From an uncultured Gemmiger sp. (lineage in GTDB: Bacteria; Bacillota; Clostridia; Oscillospirales; Ruminococcaceae), in NCBI GenBank assembly GCA_944388245.1, contig CALXIA010000012.1, positions 1 to 47,106 of the forward strand: a stretch of 47,106 nucleotides of DNA, in the 5' to 3' direction. This document shows, piece after piece, positions 32,831-41,176 of the stretch. Every line of letters starts with the position of its first letter. The stretch's first letter is position 1. The translations under genes were made by a program, and so were the position numbers. The notes below the pieces were generated by a model. That model did no database searches. It saw only the letters and a program-made list of their open reading frames with translations, and had not been told where the DNA came from.

Positions 32831-33721
32831 TCATTCACAGGGCCATGCAAGGCCCAGTGTCCGGCACAGCCCGGCCAGATCGGCGGGCGGCGGACTGACG
32901 ACCTGCACGGTGTCGGAACCGGGCAGGCGCGAAAACCGCATGGACGCGCAGTGCAAGGCCTGACGGCCCAGCAGGCGGCGGTCTCCGCCATACAGTTCAT
33001 CCCCGGCCAGCGGATGGCCGAGATGGGAAAAATGCACCCGAATCTGATGGGTGCGGCCGGTCTCCAGCCAGACGCGCACCAGAGCGCAGCCGCCGGCCCG
33101 GGCCACCGTTTCGTAGTGGGTGACCGCCGTCTGACCGTCCGGGTCCACCCGGCGCAGCACGATGCTGCCGGGCGCACGGCCGATCGGCAGACGGATCACG
33201 CCGGCGGCGGGGCAGGGGCATCCCTGCACCACCGCGTAGTAGGTTTTCTCCACCGACGCCGCCAGCAGCGGCGCGGACCACGCGTTGCGGGCACAGAGCA
33301 CCAGACCACTGGTGCCCGCGTCCAGCCGGTTCACCGGCCGGAAGGCCCCGGTCTCCCCTCTTTGCGCCAGCAGCCCGGCATACTGGTTGCCCAGGGTGCC
33401 GGCGGCATAGCCCAGGGTGGGATGCACCGCCATGCCGGCGGGCTTGTCCAGCACCAGGGCGTGGGCGTCCTCATACCGGATGGCGCAGCCCAGCGGTTCC
33501 GCCGGCAGCGCACAGGGCGGTTCCGCCGGCAGCCGCACCGTGACGATGGCGCCTGCCGCCACCGGTTCAAAGCCTTTGGCCGGGCGGCCATCCACCCACA
33601 CACAGGGGGCAGGCTGGCGCTTGAGGGCACGGCGCAACGTGGAAGAAAATCCCTGTGCGCGCAGAAAGCTGTCCACCCGGGTGCCCGCCTGGGCGGCCGG
33701 CACGGGAAAGCGCAGTTCCAT
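32831..33721 (-). CDS. RluA-family pseudouridine synthase
   Basis: RNA pseudouridine synthase of the RluA/C/D family, 296 residues; targets in 23S rRNA or tRNA. Catalytic aspartate in the motif II sequence VNRLDAGTSGLVLCAR (NRLD form of HRLD, about residue 132). VLDKPAGMAVHPT (motif I) and the C-terminal GRTHQIRVHFSHLGHPLAGDELYGG are typical. A short N-terminal S4-like region (GTRVDSFLRAQGFSSTLRRALKRQ) precedes. ATG at 33721 follows AAGGAG; the longer open frame upstream crosses the promoter. First gene of a unit with the M23-LysM gene, an unusual pairing. Specific target base unknown. Confidence 0.93.
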   Translation of the reverse strand: MELRFPVPAAQAGTRVDSFLRAQGFSSTLRRALKRQPAPCVWVDGRPAKGFEPVAAGAIVTVRLPAEPPCALPAEPLGCAIRYEDAHALVLDKPAGMAVHPTLGYAAGTLGNQYAGLLAQRGETGAFRPVNRLDAGTSGLVLCARNAWSAPLLAASVEKTYYAVVQGCPCPAAGVIRLPIGRAPGSIVLRRVDPDGQTAVTHYETVARAGGCALVRVWLETGRTHQIRVHFSHLGHPLAGDELYGGDRRLLGRQALHCASMRFSRLPGSDTVQVVSPPPADLAGLCRTLGLAWPCE

Positions 33722-33764
33722 ACACGGTCTCCTTCCGCCCAAGGCCCAAACGCGATACGAAATT

Positions 33765-33793
33765 AGTATAACACAGCCCGGGCACTTTGGCAA
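33765..33793 (-). promoter_or_regulatory. Promoter of the RluA-M23 operon
   Basis: Minus strand: TTGCCA (33788-33793), 17 bp, TATACT (33765-33770) preceded by TGT (extended -10). 44 nt before the start codon. Confidence 0.8.
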
Positions 33794-33905
33794 ACTGGCC
33801 GGTTCGCCCCGATTGTCAGTTTACCACGTTTGCACGGATCTTGGCAACGAAAATCCTGTGATAATCCTGTGTAAACGGGCGATTGGCGCGATTTGGCAGA
33901 CGGAA

Positions 33906-33940
33906 ACACCCCGGCGGGCGCAGGGCGGCCGCCGGGGTGT
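33906..33940 (-). terminator. Terminator of gdhA
   Basis: Perfect 12-bp stem ACACCCCGGCGG/CCGCCGGGGTGT with an 11-nt loop; GTTTCC follows on the minus strand, a short T-run. Confidence 0.7.
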
Positions 33941-33967
33941 GATGCAACATATATGCAGGCAGAACGA

Positions 33968-35377
<1,410 letters not shown>

Positions 35378-35381
35378 TTAG

Positions 35382-35410
35382 ATTATAAAACTGCCTTGGT
35401 CGGATTGCAA
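35382..35410 (-). promoter_or_regulatory. Promoter of gdhA
   Basis: Minus strand: TTGCAA (35405-35410), 17 bp, perfect TATAAT (35382-35387). About 65 nt before the start codon. Confidence 0.8.
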
Positions 35411-35438
35411 CCCGCCGAAACGCCCGGTAACAAAAAAT

Positions 35439-35467
35439 TTGCAAATGGAGCGGTTTTGTGGTATCAT
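35439..35467 (+). promoter_or_regulatory. Promoter of rnpB
   Basis: TTGCAA (35439-35444), 17 bp, TATCAT (35462-35467) preceded by TGG. The predicted start is at the first base of the RNase P P1 helix, as expected for a leaderless RNA gene. Divergent gdhA uses the same -35 sequence. Confidence 0.8.
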
Positions 35468-35470
35468 CCA

Positions 35471-35824
35471 GACGGGAAACGAGTGGAACATACGGTGGCG
35501 GGGCGCGCAATGCGCCCTGAGGAAAGTCCGGGCTTCACAAGGGCATGGTAACTGCTAACGGCAGCCGGGGGCGACCCCAGGGATAGTGCAACAGAAATAG
35601 ACCGCCCCGCCTTTTGGCGGAGCAAGGATGGAAAGGCGAGGTAAGAGCTCACCAGCGCACTGGCGACTTTGCGGCTATGTAAACCCTACCAGAAGCAACA
35701 CCCGTATGGGACAAATGCGCTGCCCCGCGCGTCCCGGAGGTGGCACGAGCGATGCGGCGACGCACCGCCTAGACAGATCACCGTTTAATACAGAACCCGG
35801 CTTACGGTCCGGTCGTTTCCCGCA
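35471..35824 (+). ncRNA. rnpB: RNase P RNA
   Basis: Catalytic RNA of RNase P, which cuts tRNA 5' leaders. Conserved segments are all present: GAGGAAAGTCCGGGCT (35519-35534), AACAGAAATAGACCGCC (about 35589), GGTAAGAGCTCACC (about 35640), AGACAGATCACC (about 35770), and CAGAACCCGGCTTACG (35791-). The 5' end CGGGAAACGA (35473-35482) pairs with TCGTTTCCCG (35813-35822) as P1. About 350 nt, normal size. Ends are inferred from P1 and from the promoter and terminator positions. Confidence 0.97.
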
Positions 35825-35862
35825 GAAAACCCCCTCCCGATACCGGGAGGGGGTTTTCTGCG
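35821..35862. terminator. Terminator of rnpB, also facing bofA
   Basis: Perfect 19-bp stem (CGCAGAAAACCCCCTCCCG and complement) with a 4-nt ATAC loop. The run of T (TTTT) lies within the 3' arm on the plus strand, and the opposite on the minus strand, so it likely ends both rnpB and the convergent bofA unit. Its first bases overlap the 3' arm of RNase P helix P1. Confidence 0.9.
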
Positions 35863-35870
35863 CAAAGCGC

Positions 35871-36128
35871 TCATGGCGCGAACAGCCTCTGCAGCACCAG
35901 CAGCCCCGCCACGCCGGGCGCGCCCAGCACCACCGCGGCGAAGGCGGACACCCCGTTCACCGCCACCGACACACCGGTGAATGGGGCCAGCAGGTTGACC
36001 GCGCCCAGCGCGCCCACCCCGCACAGGGCCCCGGCCACACAGCGACGCACCGGGCGGCGGCTGCGGGCAGCCGCCTGGCTGACCAGCGCGGTGAGCCCTG
36101 CCGCCACCGCCAGCCATACTCCGGTCAC
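35871..36128 (-). CDS. bofA: BofA-family pro-sigmaK processing inhibitor homologue
   Basis: A small membrane protein, 85 residues. In Bacillus BofA holds the SpoIVFB protease inactive in the mother cell/forespore until a signal arrives. The family's C-terminal signature is present: NGVSAFAAVVLGAPGVAGLLVLQRLF, with two hydrophobic segments before it. The start is GTG: its GTG overlaps the stop of the upstream gene (GTGA), with AGGAGG 7 nt before, better than an ATG further upstream that would overlap that gene by 55 nt. It sits after a DUF2508 (YaaL-type) gene, the same order as yaaL-bofA in B. subtilis. Whether it acts in sporulation here is unknown. Confidence 0.85.
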   Translation of the reverse strand: MTGVWLAVAAGLTALVSQAAARSRRPVRRCVAGALCGVGALGAVNLLAPFTGVSVAVNGVSAFAAVVLGAPGVAGLLVLQRLFAP

Positions 36129-36346
36129 GGGCGCGCCTCCTGCTCCCGCACCCGGCGCAGCAGATACCGGTAACGGCACAGAAGCGCCGCCCGCTGGTAA
36201 ATGCAGGCCTCGATCAGGTCGGGCTCTTTTTCCAGATCGTACTGGCTCTGGTTGTGGCGCAGTTCATCCAAACAATCCCGCAGTTCCGCGCGCAGGGTCG
36301 GGTCGGCGCCGGTAACGGCGGCACGTTTTTTCAACGCAAGGCTCAT
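36125..36346 (-). CDS. DUF2508-family protein (YaaL-like)
   Basis: A 73-residue protein, mostly helical and rich in charged residues, with the pattern LRDCLDELRHNQSQYDLEKEPDLIEACIYQRAALLCRYRYLLRRVRE. Both size and position (directly before bofA) match B. subtilis YaaL (DUF2508). No function is established. ATG chosen after AAAGGATG; a second ATG three codons upstream is possible. Stop codon overlaps the bofA start. Confidence 0.8.
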   Translation of the reverse strand: MSLALKKRAAVTGADPTLRAELRDCLDELRHNQSQYDLEKEPDLIEACIYQRAALLCRYRYLLRRVREQEARP

Positions 36347-36447
36347 GGGCAGCATCCTTTCTTTTAGGGCGGGGCGTGTCCCGCTTGGCTCTGCTAGAGG
36401 ATATGCCCTGAGCATTGGCAATTATTCCCATGGATATACCTTTTGAT

Positions 36448-36476
36448 TTGACATTCCGCCGGGGGCTGGGTATACT
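36448..36476 (+). promoter_or_regulatory. Promoter of the small membrane protein gene
   Basis: Perfect TTGACA (36448-36453), 17 bp, TATACT (36471-36476). 53 nt before the start codon. Confidence 0.85.
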
Positions 36477-36528
36477 GGTGGCGTAAGACCGTGGGGACCG
36501 GTTTTTTGAGAGGAGCGAGAGATCTTTT

Positions 36529-36816
36529 ATGACACGTGTGATTTTGATGCTGGCTGCTCTGGCCGCGCTGCTGGTGTTTCATCTGTGGGCCAGCCGGCGG
36601 CCGCGGCGGCTGTGGTACCTGGGCGCCATCGCGCCGGTGATCTGGCTGGGTGTGCTGATCTGGATGGCGGTGGCCGGTGTGTTCCAGAGCAATCTGACCG
36701 GTCTGCTGTTCGGCGGGCTGGCGCCGCTGGTGGTGCTGCTAGGCCTGTGGGCTTACGGCCGAGAGGCAGCCGAGGCCCGGGACGCGGCTGCACCGCAGGC
36801 CCCTGCCGCTGAATAA
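36529..36816 (+). CDS. Small membrane protein
   Basis: A 95-residue protein with three hydrophobic stretches (about residues 4-21, 28-50 and 54-75) and an Ala/Glu-rich hydrophilic tail (76-95). Between helices one and two lies an Arg/Trp cluster (ASRRPRRLWYLG). I do not recognise the family. It has a near-consensus promoter and its own terminator, so it is a single-gene unit. AGAGGAG lies about 13 nt before the ATG, rather far. Function unknown. Confidence 0.65.
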   Translation: MTRVILMLAALAALLVFHLWASRRPRRLWYLGAIAPVIWLGVLIWMAVAGVFQSNLTGLLFGGLAPLVVLLGLWAYGREAAEARDAAAPQAPAAE

Positions 36817-36821
36817 AGCGC

Positions 36822-36862
36822 AACCCCCGAACCCTCCTTCGCGGATGGGTTCGGGGGTTTTT
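36822..36862. terminator. Terminator between small membrane gene and THUMP methyltransferase
   Basis: 13-bp stem AACCCCCGAACCC/GGGTTCGGGGGTT with an 11-nt loop; TTTTTC follows on the plus strand. Genes on both sides converge here. Confidence 0.85.
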
Positions 36863-36868
36863 CTTGGC

Positions 36869-38002
36869 TTATCCCCGCTTGGCCGGGCGGGGCTTAAAAT
36901 ACATATAGACCTGACAGGGGATCATGCCGTTGTACAGCTTGCGGCGGCGGGCCGCCTTTTTGCCGAAATGGCTCTCAAAATCCGCGTCGGCGGTGATCAC
37001 ATACGCGCCAGACACCGGATGAGCGGCCAGCTGCCGCCCCAGCGCACCGGCCAGACGGGCGGCCTCGTCCAGATTGCCCAGCCGCTCGCCATAGGGCGGG
37101 TTGGTGAGCACGATCGCCTCCGGGGCGGGGGCGAAATCCGCCACATCCGCCTGGGCAAAGGCGCACCGCTCCCCCACGCCGGCCAGCTTGGCGTTCTGGC
37201 GGGCCAGCTCCACCGCAGCGGGGTCGATGTCCCAGCCGCGGCCCTCAAAGGCGGCGTCCCGCCGGATCTCGGCCAGGGCCTTTTCCCGGGCGGCGGCCCA
37301 GAGGGCAGGCGGGCAGAAACTGTACCGCTCGGCGGCAAACCGCCTCCGAAGGCCCGGGGCGATGTTCATGGCTTTTTGGGCCGCCTCGATCACCATGGTG
37401 CCGCTGCCACAGAAGGGGTCGCAGACCAGGCTGTCCTGCCGTACCCGGCCCAGGTCCGCGATGGCGGCGGCCAGAGTCTCCTTGATGGGCGCGCCGGTGG
37501 CGTTGCGCCGGTAGCCCCGCTTGTGCAGACCGTCGCCGGTGGTGTCCAGCATCAGTTCCACCTGATTTTTGCGCAGGGAGAACCGCAGTTTATACAGCGG
37601 GCCGTCCTCCGGCAGCAGATTGACCCGATGCCCCTTTTTCAGCCGTTCCACCACCGCCTTTTTCACAATGCTCTGGCAGGCGGGCACGCTGGACAGGATG
37701 CTGGACAGGCTGGACCCCTTGACCGGGAACTGGGCGTTGGCCGGGATCAGTTCTTCCCAGGGCACGCTGTACACCCCGTCGAACAGCTCGTCAAAGGTGG
37801 TGGCGGTGTAGGTCTTGAGCAGCAGCAGCACCCGCTCGGCACAGCGCAGATTCAGATTGGCCTCCGCGATCAGAGAGGCCGGGCCGGAAAAGGCAATGCG
37901 CCCGTCGGTGACCTGCACATCCTCCGCGCCCAGGCGGCGCACCTCGAAAGCGGCGGTGGATTCGGTGCCAAAGTAGCAGGGGGCGATCAGTCGATAGTTC
38001 AA
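36869..38002 (-). CDS. THUMP-domain class I RNA methyltransferase (RlmL/YpsC-like)
   Basis: A 377-residue SAM-dependent enzyme that probably methylates 23S rRNA guanosine (RlmL-type N2). N-terminal THUMP RNA-binding domain (about 1-155), then the UPF0020 catalytic domain: DPFCGSGTMVIEAAQKAMNIAPGLRR and the NPPY motif in LTNPPYGERLG. The family's second half (RlmK) is absent, as in Bacillus YpsC. The start is TTG: AAGGAG lies 8 nt before and the protein then begins MNYRLIAPCYFG, the usual start; in-frame codons further upstream are not conserved. Alone, with its own terminator downstream. Confidence 0.92.
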   Translation of the reverse strand: MNYRLIAPCYFGTESTAAFEVRRLGAEDVQVTDGRIAFSGPASLIAEANLNLRCAERVLLLLKTYTATTFDELFDGVYSVPWEELIPANAQFPVKGSSLSSILSSVPACQSIVKKAVVERLKKGHRVNLLPEDGPLYKLRFSLRKNQVELMLDTTGDGLHKRGYRRNATGAPIKETLAAAIADLGRVRQDSLVCDPFCGSGTMVIEAAQKAMNIAPGLRRRFAAERYSFCPPALWAAAREKALAEIRRDAAFEGRGWDIDPAAVELARQNAKLAGVGERCAFAQADVADFAPAPEAIVLTNPPYGERLGNLDEAARLAGALGRQLAAHPVSGAYVITADADFESHFGKKAARRRKLYNGMIPCQVYMYFKPRPAKRG

Positions 38003-38105
38003 AGAAAAGGCTCCTTCCGGCCGTTGCGGCCTTGATAGTGGGAAAATCCGGGGATATTGTACCACATCCGCCCGGTTTGAGCAACCAGGGCCAGAGGACA
38101 CAAAA

Positions 38106-38129
38106 GGGGCGCCTTTTGCAAGGCGCCCC
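38106..38129 (-). terminator. Terminator of hpf
   Basis: 10-bp stem GGGGCGCCTT/AAGGCGCCCC with a TTGC loop; TTTTG follows on the minus strand. Confidence 0.85.
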
Positions 38130-38140
38130 GGCGGGTTAAC

Positions 38141-38662
38141 TTAACGTTCCGGAATCAGCAGGCCATAGCTGCCGTCCGCCCGGCGATAGACCAGGTGGAT
38201 CTCGTCGCTGGCAGCGTCCCGGAACAGATAGAAGCTGTGCCCCAGCAGGTTCATGTCCAGGATCGCGTCCTCCACGGTGCAGGGTTTCACCGGGAAGTGC
38301 TTCTCCCGGATCACCTGATAGGATTCCTCCTCAACGGGCTCCTCCATCGGAATGGTCTCCACCGCGGCGCGGGTGAGTTTGTCGCCCAGCCGCTTGCGGT
38401 TTTTTACCACACGGCGGGTCAGCAGATCCACCGCGTCCTCCAGCGCGTCTTCCATACGGGGGGCCTGTTTCTCGGCCCGCAGGATCAGGCCTTTGTCACG
38501 CACCGTGATCTCAACCGTCTGGCCGCTTTTTTCCACCGTTACGGTGACCTGGGCCTGTGCGTCGGCGGAGAAGAACTTGTCCAGCTTGGCGAGCCGTGCC
38601 TGCACCTTATCGGTGAAGCTGGGTTTCAAACTGACTTTACGTCCGGTACATACGATATTCAT
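38141..38662 (-). CDS. hpf: Ribosome hibernation-promoting factor (long form)
   Basis: Dimerises 70S ribosomes into inactive 100S particles in stationary phase. 173 residues, long form: N-terminal HPF/RaiA domain (about 1-95, VSLKPSFTDKVQARLAKLDKFFSADAQAQVTVTVEKSGQTVEITVRDKG), then a linker and the C-terminal dimerisation domain (about 115-173, HFPVKPCTVEDAILDMNLLGHSFYLFRDAASDEIHLVYRRADGSYGLLIP). ATG at 38662 follows AAAGGAGG. Extended -10 TGC-TATAAT lies at 38729-38737 on the minus strand. Single-gene unit. Confidence 0.96.
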   Translation of the reverse strand: MNIVCTGRKVSLKPSFTDKVQARLAKLDKFFSADAQAQVTVTVEKSGQTVEITVRDKGLILRAEKQAPRMEDALEDAVDLLTRRVVKNRKRLGDKLTRAAVETIPMEEPVEEESYQVIREKHFPVKPCTVEDAILDMNLLGHSFYLFRDAASDEIHLVYRRADGSYGLLIPER

Positions 38663-38728
38663 GCCTGTGCCTCCTTTACCGGGCGGCTCATGGGCAAACG
38701 GTCCACGATCCGCCCTTTCGATGGTTTT

Positions 38729-38737
38729 ATTATAGCA
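38729..38737 (-). promoter_or_regulatory. -10 region of hpf
   Basis: Minus strand: TGC-TATAAT, a perfect extended -10 about 67 nt before the start codon. No convincing -35. Confidence 0.55.
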
Positions 38738-38863
38738 AAGGTGCACAAAAAATACCAGCCCCCCTTTTTCCGGCATGGCCGGCAGCCGTGCCAAAAAACG
38801 GCGCAAAAACGCCCCCGGCGCGGGATGCCGGAGGCGAAAAAAATATTTTTGTGAAAACGCGGT

Positions 38864-39322
38864 TCAGCGCCGGCGGGACCCGCCGCCCCGATGCGCCTCG
38901 GTGACCCGCTTCAGGTCGGCGTTCTTTTCCTCGCTCTGGCTCTTCCAGCGGGCCATCATGTCCTCAAAGCTCAGATCGCCCTGGGGCTGCGGCGCCTTGG
39001 GCTGCCAGACCCGCCCGGTGTCGGCACGGCCGCCCCGCTGCTGGGCGGGACGCGGACCCCGCGGCCCGCGGGCAGGACGCTCCGGCGGCGGAAGGGTGCG
39101 CTTGATGGATAGGCCGATCTTGCCGTCCTCCCCGATGTTGATGACCTTGACCTTGACCTTTTGCCCTTCGGTGAGCACGGTCGACAGGTCCTGAATAAAT
39201 TCATTGGATACTTCGGAGATATGTACCATGCCGGTTTTTCCCTCCGGCAGGGTGACGAACGCCCCGAACTTTTTCACGCCGCTGACGGTGCCCTCTACAA
39301 TCGTTCCAACCTCTAACTGCAC
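38864..39322 (-). CDS. S1-domain RNA-binding protein (YabR/GSP13-like)
   Basis: A 152-residue protein with an N-terminal S1 domain (about 1-75): VGTIVEGTVSGVKKFGAFVTLPEGKTGMVHISEVSNEFIQDLSTVLTEGQKVKVKVINIGEDGKIGLSIK, a near-consensus S1 fold. The remainder is Pro/Arg/Gly-rich and hydrophilic, ending in RRR. This matches B. subtilis YabR/GSP13, which is associated with the ribosome. It starts with GTG, with AAAGGGG about 8 nt upstream. It is last in the block after divIC, in the same order as in B. subtilis. No precise function known. Confidence 0.9.
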   Translation of the reverse strand: MQLEVGTIVEGTVSGVKKFGAFVTLPEGKTGMVHISEVSNEFIQDLSTVLTEGQKVKVKVINIGEDGKIGLSIKRTLPPPERPARGPRGPRPAQQRGGRADTGRVWQPKAPQPQGDLSFEDMMARWKSQSEEKNADLKRVTEAHRGGGSRRR

Positions 39323-39380
39323 GCAAGAAACCCCTTTTATTTGATTTACTGGCGGGAACCGCAACGCACCCGCCGCCCGC

Positions 39381-39671
39381 TTAACTGCCGCTGACGTCCA
39401 CAAAGACCCGTTCATCCGGGCGGGCATACCCCAACCGGTCACGGGCGACACGCTCCACGATCTCCTCTTCGCTGCCGCTGGTGAGAACCCGTTCCAACTC
39501 CTCGTTCTCCGCCTGCTGCGTTTCCAGCTGCTGCTGGACCGAATCCAGCGCCTGCTGCTTGGAGCTGATGGACACCTGGTTGACCACGATCCCCACGATC
39601 AGATACACGCCGACGCAGACCGCCGCCGCACGCAGCATCAGACCGGACAGAAAATGTTTTTTACGTTTCAA
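39381..39671 (-). CDS. divIC: Septum formation initiator (DivIC/FtsB family)
   Basis: A bitopic cell-division protein of 96 residues. Basic cytoplasmic N-terminus (MKRKKH), membrane helix about 11-31, then a coiled coil (about 35-66, KQQALDSVQQQLETQQAENEELERVL) and the family end VERVARDRLGYARPDERVFVDVSG, where RDRLGYxRPxE is the typical signature. In Firmicutes it works with FtsL and DivIB in the divisome. Placed between the yabQ-like gene and the S1 gene as in B. subtilis. Confidence 0.93.
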   Translation of the reverse strand: MKRKKHFLSGLMLRAAAVCVGVYLIVGIVVNQVSISSKQQALDSVQQQLETQQAENEELERVLTSGSEEEIVERVARDRLGYARPDERVFVDVSGS

Positions 39672-39720
39672 CCTGGAGCCCCCTTCCCTGGGACGCTGTT
39701 GCAGAAAACAGACGTTTCAG

Positions 39721-40167
39721 TTAATTTGAATTATACAACAACCCGGCGTTTTTTTGCAACCGTTTTTTCCGTCTTTTCCGGCCCCGGGCGCGGATTTTCC
39801 GCCACCCGCTCCGCACAAGGCCGGCCAGGTGACCCGCCGCGGGGCAAACCGCCTGGTGAAACAGCAGCACAAAGGGCGCCGCTACGGCCCAGCGCGCCAG
39901 GCGTGCCGCGTACAAAACGGCCGGGCCCAGCGTCTGCCAACCGGCCCAGACCCCGGCGGCCATGGCCAGCAGCATATACCAGCGCACCACCCCGGCCGCG
40001 CTGCGGGAGGCCGCGAAACCGCACAGCAGCACCGCCGCCAGAGCAAACCCGGTTACATCCAGAATGAAATGCGCGGCCCAGGAACCGCCCAGCGCCGCCC
40101 GGCCTGCCAGCAGCACCCCCGCCAGCAGGACCCCCAACGCCAGGCTGGCGGACAGATCCGCCGCCAC
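39721..40167 (-). CDS. yabQ: YabQ-like spore cortex biosynthesis membrane protein
   Basis: A 148-residue membrane protein with about four hydrophobic segments and a strongly basic tail (RKIRARGRKRRKKRLQK). Weak similarity to YabQ is seen in HFILDVTGFALAAVLLCGFAASRSAAGVVRWYMLLAMAAGVWAGWQTLG, which fits the family pattern (D near the start, G-R-Y in the middle). Position between yabP and divIC is as in B. subtilis, where YabQ is needed for spore cortex. The start is uncertain: GTG at 40167 has no clear ribosome binding site, and a CTG/ACG region a few codons upstream, overlapping yabP, is possible. Sequence similarity alone would not settle it. Confidence 0.7.
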   Translation of the reverse strand: MAADLSASLALGVLLAGVLLAGRAALGGSWAAHFILDVTGFALAAVLLCGFAASRSAAGVVRWYMLLAMAAGVWAGWQTLGPAVLYAARLARWAVAAPFVLLFHQAVCPAAGHLAGLVRSGWRKIRARGRKRRKKRLQKNAGLLYNSN

Positions 40168-40178
40168 GCCCGCGGCAA

Positions 40179-40478
40179 TCAGCGTACCAGCCGCCGCAGC
40201 CAGCCGCCGGGGGTGGGACGGGGCTCGGTGTATTGCAGATAGTCGATCCGGCCGAAGATGCGCAGTTCCCCGGTCTGGGCGCTGAGTTCGCTGACCCGGA
40301 TCTGCTGGCCGCCCACCGTCAGGATCCCCTGCCCGGTCTCCAGCACCGCGCCGTTTTCGTCACAGCTGACGATCCGCATCACGCCGGTGGCGCTGATGGA
40401 ATCCCGGTTTTCCACGATCAGGGTATGGGGCTGCCGGGCCTGCGCCGGGGCCGCGGAGGATGGACTGCGCTGTTGCAT
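40179..40478 (-). CDS. yabP: YabP/YqfC-family sporulation protein
   Basis: A 99-residue protein; after a Ser/Pro/Ala-rich start comes the family domain, LIVENRDSISATGVMRIVSCDENGAVLETGQGILTVGGQQIRVSELSAQTGELRIFGRIDYLQYTEP, with the typical L.V.NR..ISATGV and TGQGxLTVxG patterns. In B. subtilis YabP is a SigE-dependent forespore/spore-coat factor. Start chosen at ATG 40478 after AGGCAGGTG; an ATG ten codons upstream is also possible. It follows the rqcP terminator and so probably has its own promoter. Confidence 0.85.
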   Translation of the reverse strand: MQQRSPSSAAPAQARQPHTLIVENRDSISATGVMRIVSCDENGAVLETGQGILTVGGQQIRVSELSAQTGELRIFGRIDYLQYTEPRPTPGGWLRRLVR

Positions 40479-40532
40479 AGATGGGCACCTGCCTTTCTTC
40501 TGGTACACCCTATGCGCCCGGGCACAAAAAAA

Positions 40533-40558
40533 TGCCGGAAGGCTTCAGCCTTCCAGCA
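40533..40558 (-). terminator. Terminator of rqcP, overlapping its stop codon
   Basis: 12-bp stem TGCCGGAAGGCT/AGCCTTCCAGCA (one wobble) with a 2-nt loop, followed on the minus strand by TTTTTTT. The rqcP stop (40545-40547) lies inside the hairpin, so the coding end and terminator share bases. Confidence 0.92.
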
Positions 40559-40790
40559 CTTCATACATCTCCCGGGCCACGTCCTTGCCGGCGGGGGCGT
40601 CCACGCTGAGCACCCGCACCTTGACCGGCCGGTTACCAAACGTGATCTCGATCTCATCCCCCACCTTGACGGCATAGCTGGCCTTGGCGGGCTTGCCGTT
40701 GACCAGGATGCGGCCCGCGTCGGCCACCTCATTGGCCACGGTGCGCCGCTTGATCAGGCGGCTGACCTTGAGATACTTGTCAATACGCAT
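40545..40790 (-). CDS. rqcP: S4-domain protein RqcP (YabO-type ribosome quality control factor)
   Basis: A small 81-residue S4-domain RNA-binding protein. In B. subtilis RqcP acts with RqcH to add alanine tails to stalled nascent chains on 50S subunits. The S4 domain reads MRIDKYLKVSRLIKRRTVANEVADAGRILVNGKPAKASYAVKVGDEIEITFGNRPVKVRVL. Length and N-terminus match. In the conserved block after hup; terminator downstream, with the stop codon inside its hairpin. Confidence 0.93.
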   Translation of the reverse strand: MRIDKYLKVSRLIKRRTVANEVADAGRILVNGKPAKASYAVKVGDEIEITFGNRPVKVRVLSVDAPAGKDVAREMYEVLEG

Positions 40791-40820
40791 AGGCGGCTGC
40801 CTCCTGTTCTTCCGGTAAAA

Positions 40821-40847
40821 GGCCCCGCCGCAAAACGCGGCAGGGCC
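40821..40847 (-). terminator. Terminator of hup
   Basis: 11-bp stem GGCCCCGCCGC/GCGGCAGGGCC with one mismatch and a 5-nt loop; TTTTACC follows on the minus strand, before rqcP. Confidence 0.75.
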
Positions 40848-40862
40848 CCAAAAACCGATCGC

Positions 40863-41138
40863 TTACTTGGAAACGGCGTCCTTCAGAGCCTTGCCGGCCT
40901 TGAACACGGGAGCCACAGAAGCGGCGATCTCGATGGGCTCCTTGGTGCGGGGATTGATGCCGGAACGGGCGGCGCGCTCATGGGTCTCAAAGGTGCCGAA
41001 GCCAACCAGAGAAACCTTGTCGCCAGCCTTCAGGGCCTCGGTAATGGCGTCCAGAGCGGCGTTGACCGCCTTCTCGGCGTCCTTCTTGGTGATTTCAGCC
41101 TCGGCGGCAACCTTGGCGATCAGTTCAACTTTGGTCAT
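40863..41138 (-). CDS. hup: HU-family DNA-binding protein
   Basis: Nucleoid protein that bends and constrains DNA; homodimer. 91 residues with the HU start [51 protein letters not shown] and the DNA-contact arm [14 protein letters not shown]. Start chosen at the second ATG, giving MTK...; GGAGG is 4 nt before the first ATG and 10 before the second. Located between mazG and rqcP, the usual clostridial position. Terminator follows. Confidence 0.97.
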   Translation of the reverse strand: MTKVELIAKVAAEAEITKKDAEKAVNAALDAITEALKAGDKVSLVGFGTFETHERAARSGINPRTKEPIEIAASVAPVFKAGKALKDAVSK

Positions 41139-41176
41139 TATCATTCAACCTCCAAATTTTTATCAGCACAGAGCGA

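Noticed and set aside
30997-32898. Long open frame opposite the LysM/M23 gene
   Set aside because: Antisense shadow with His/Gly-rich composition and no motifs, against a convincing gene on the other strand.
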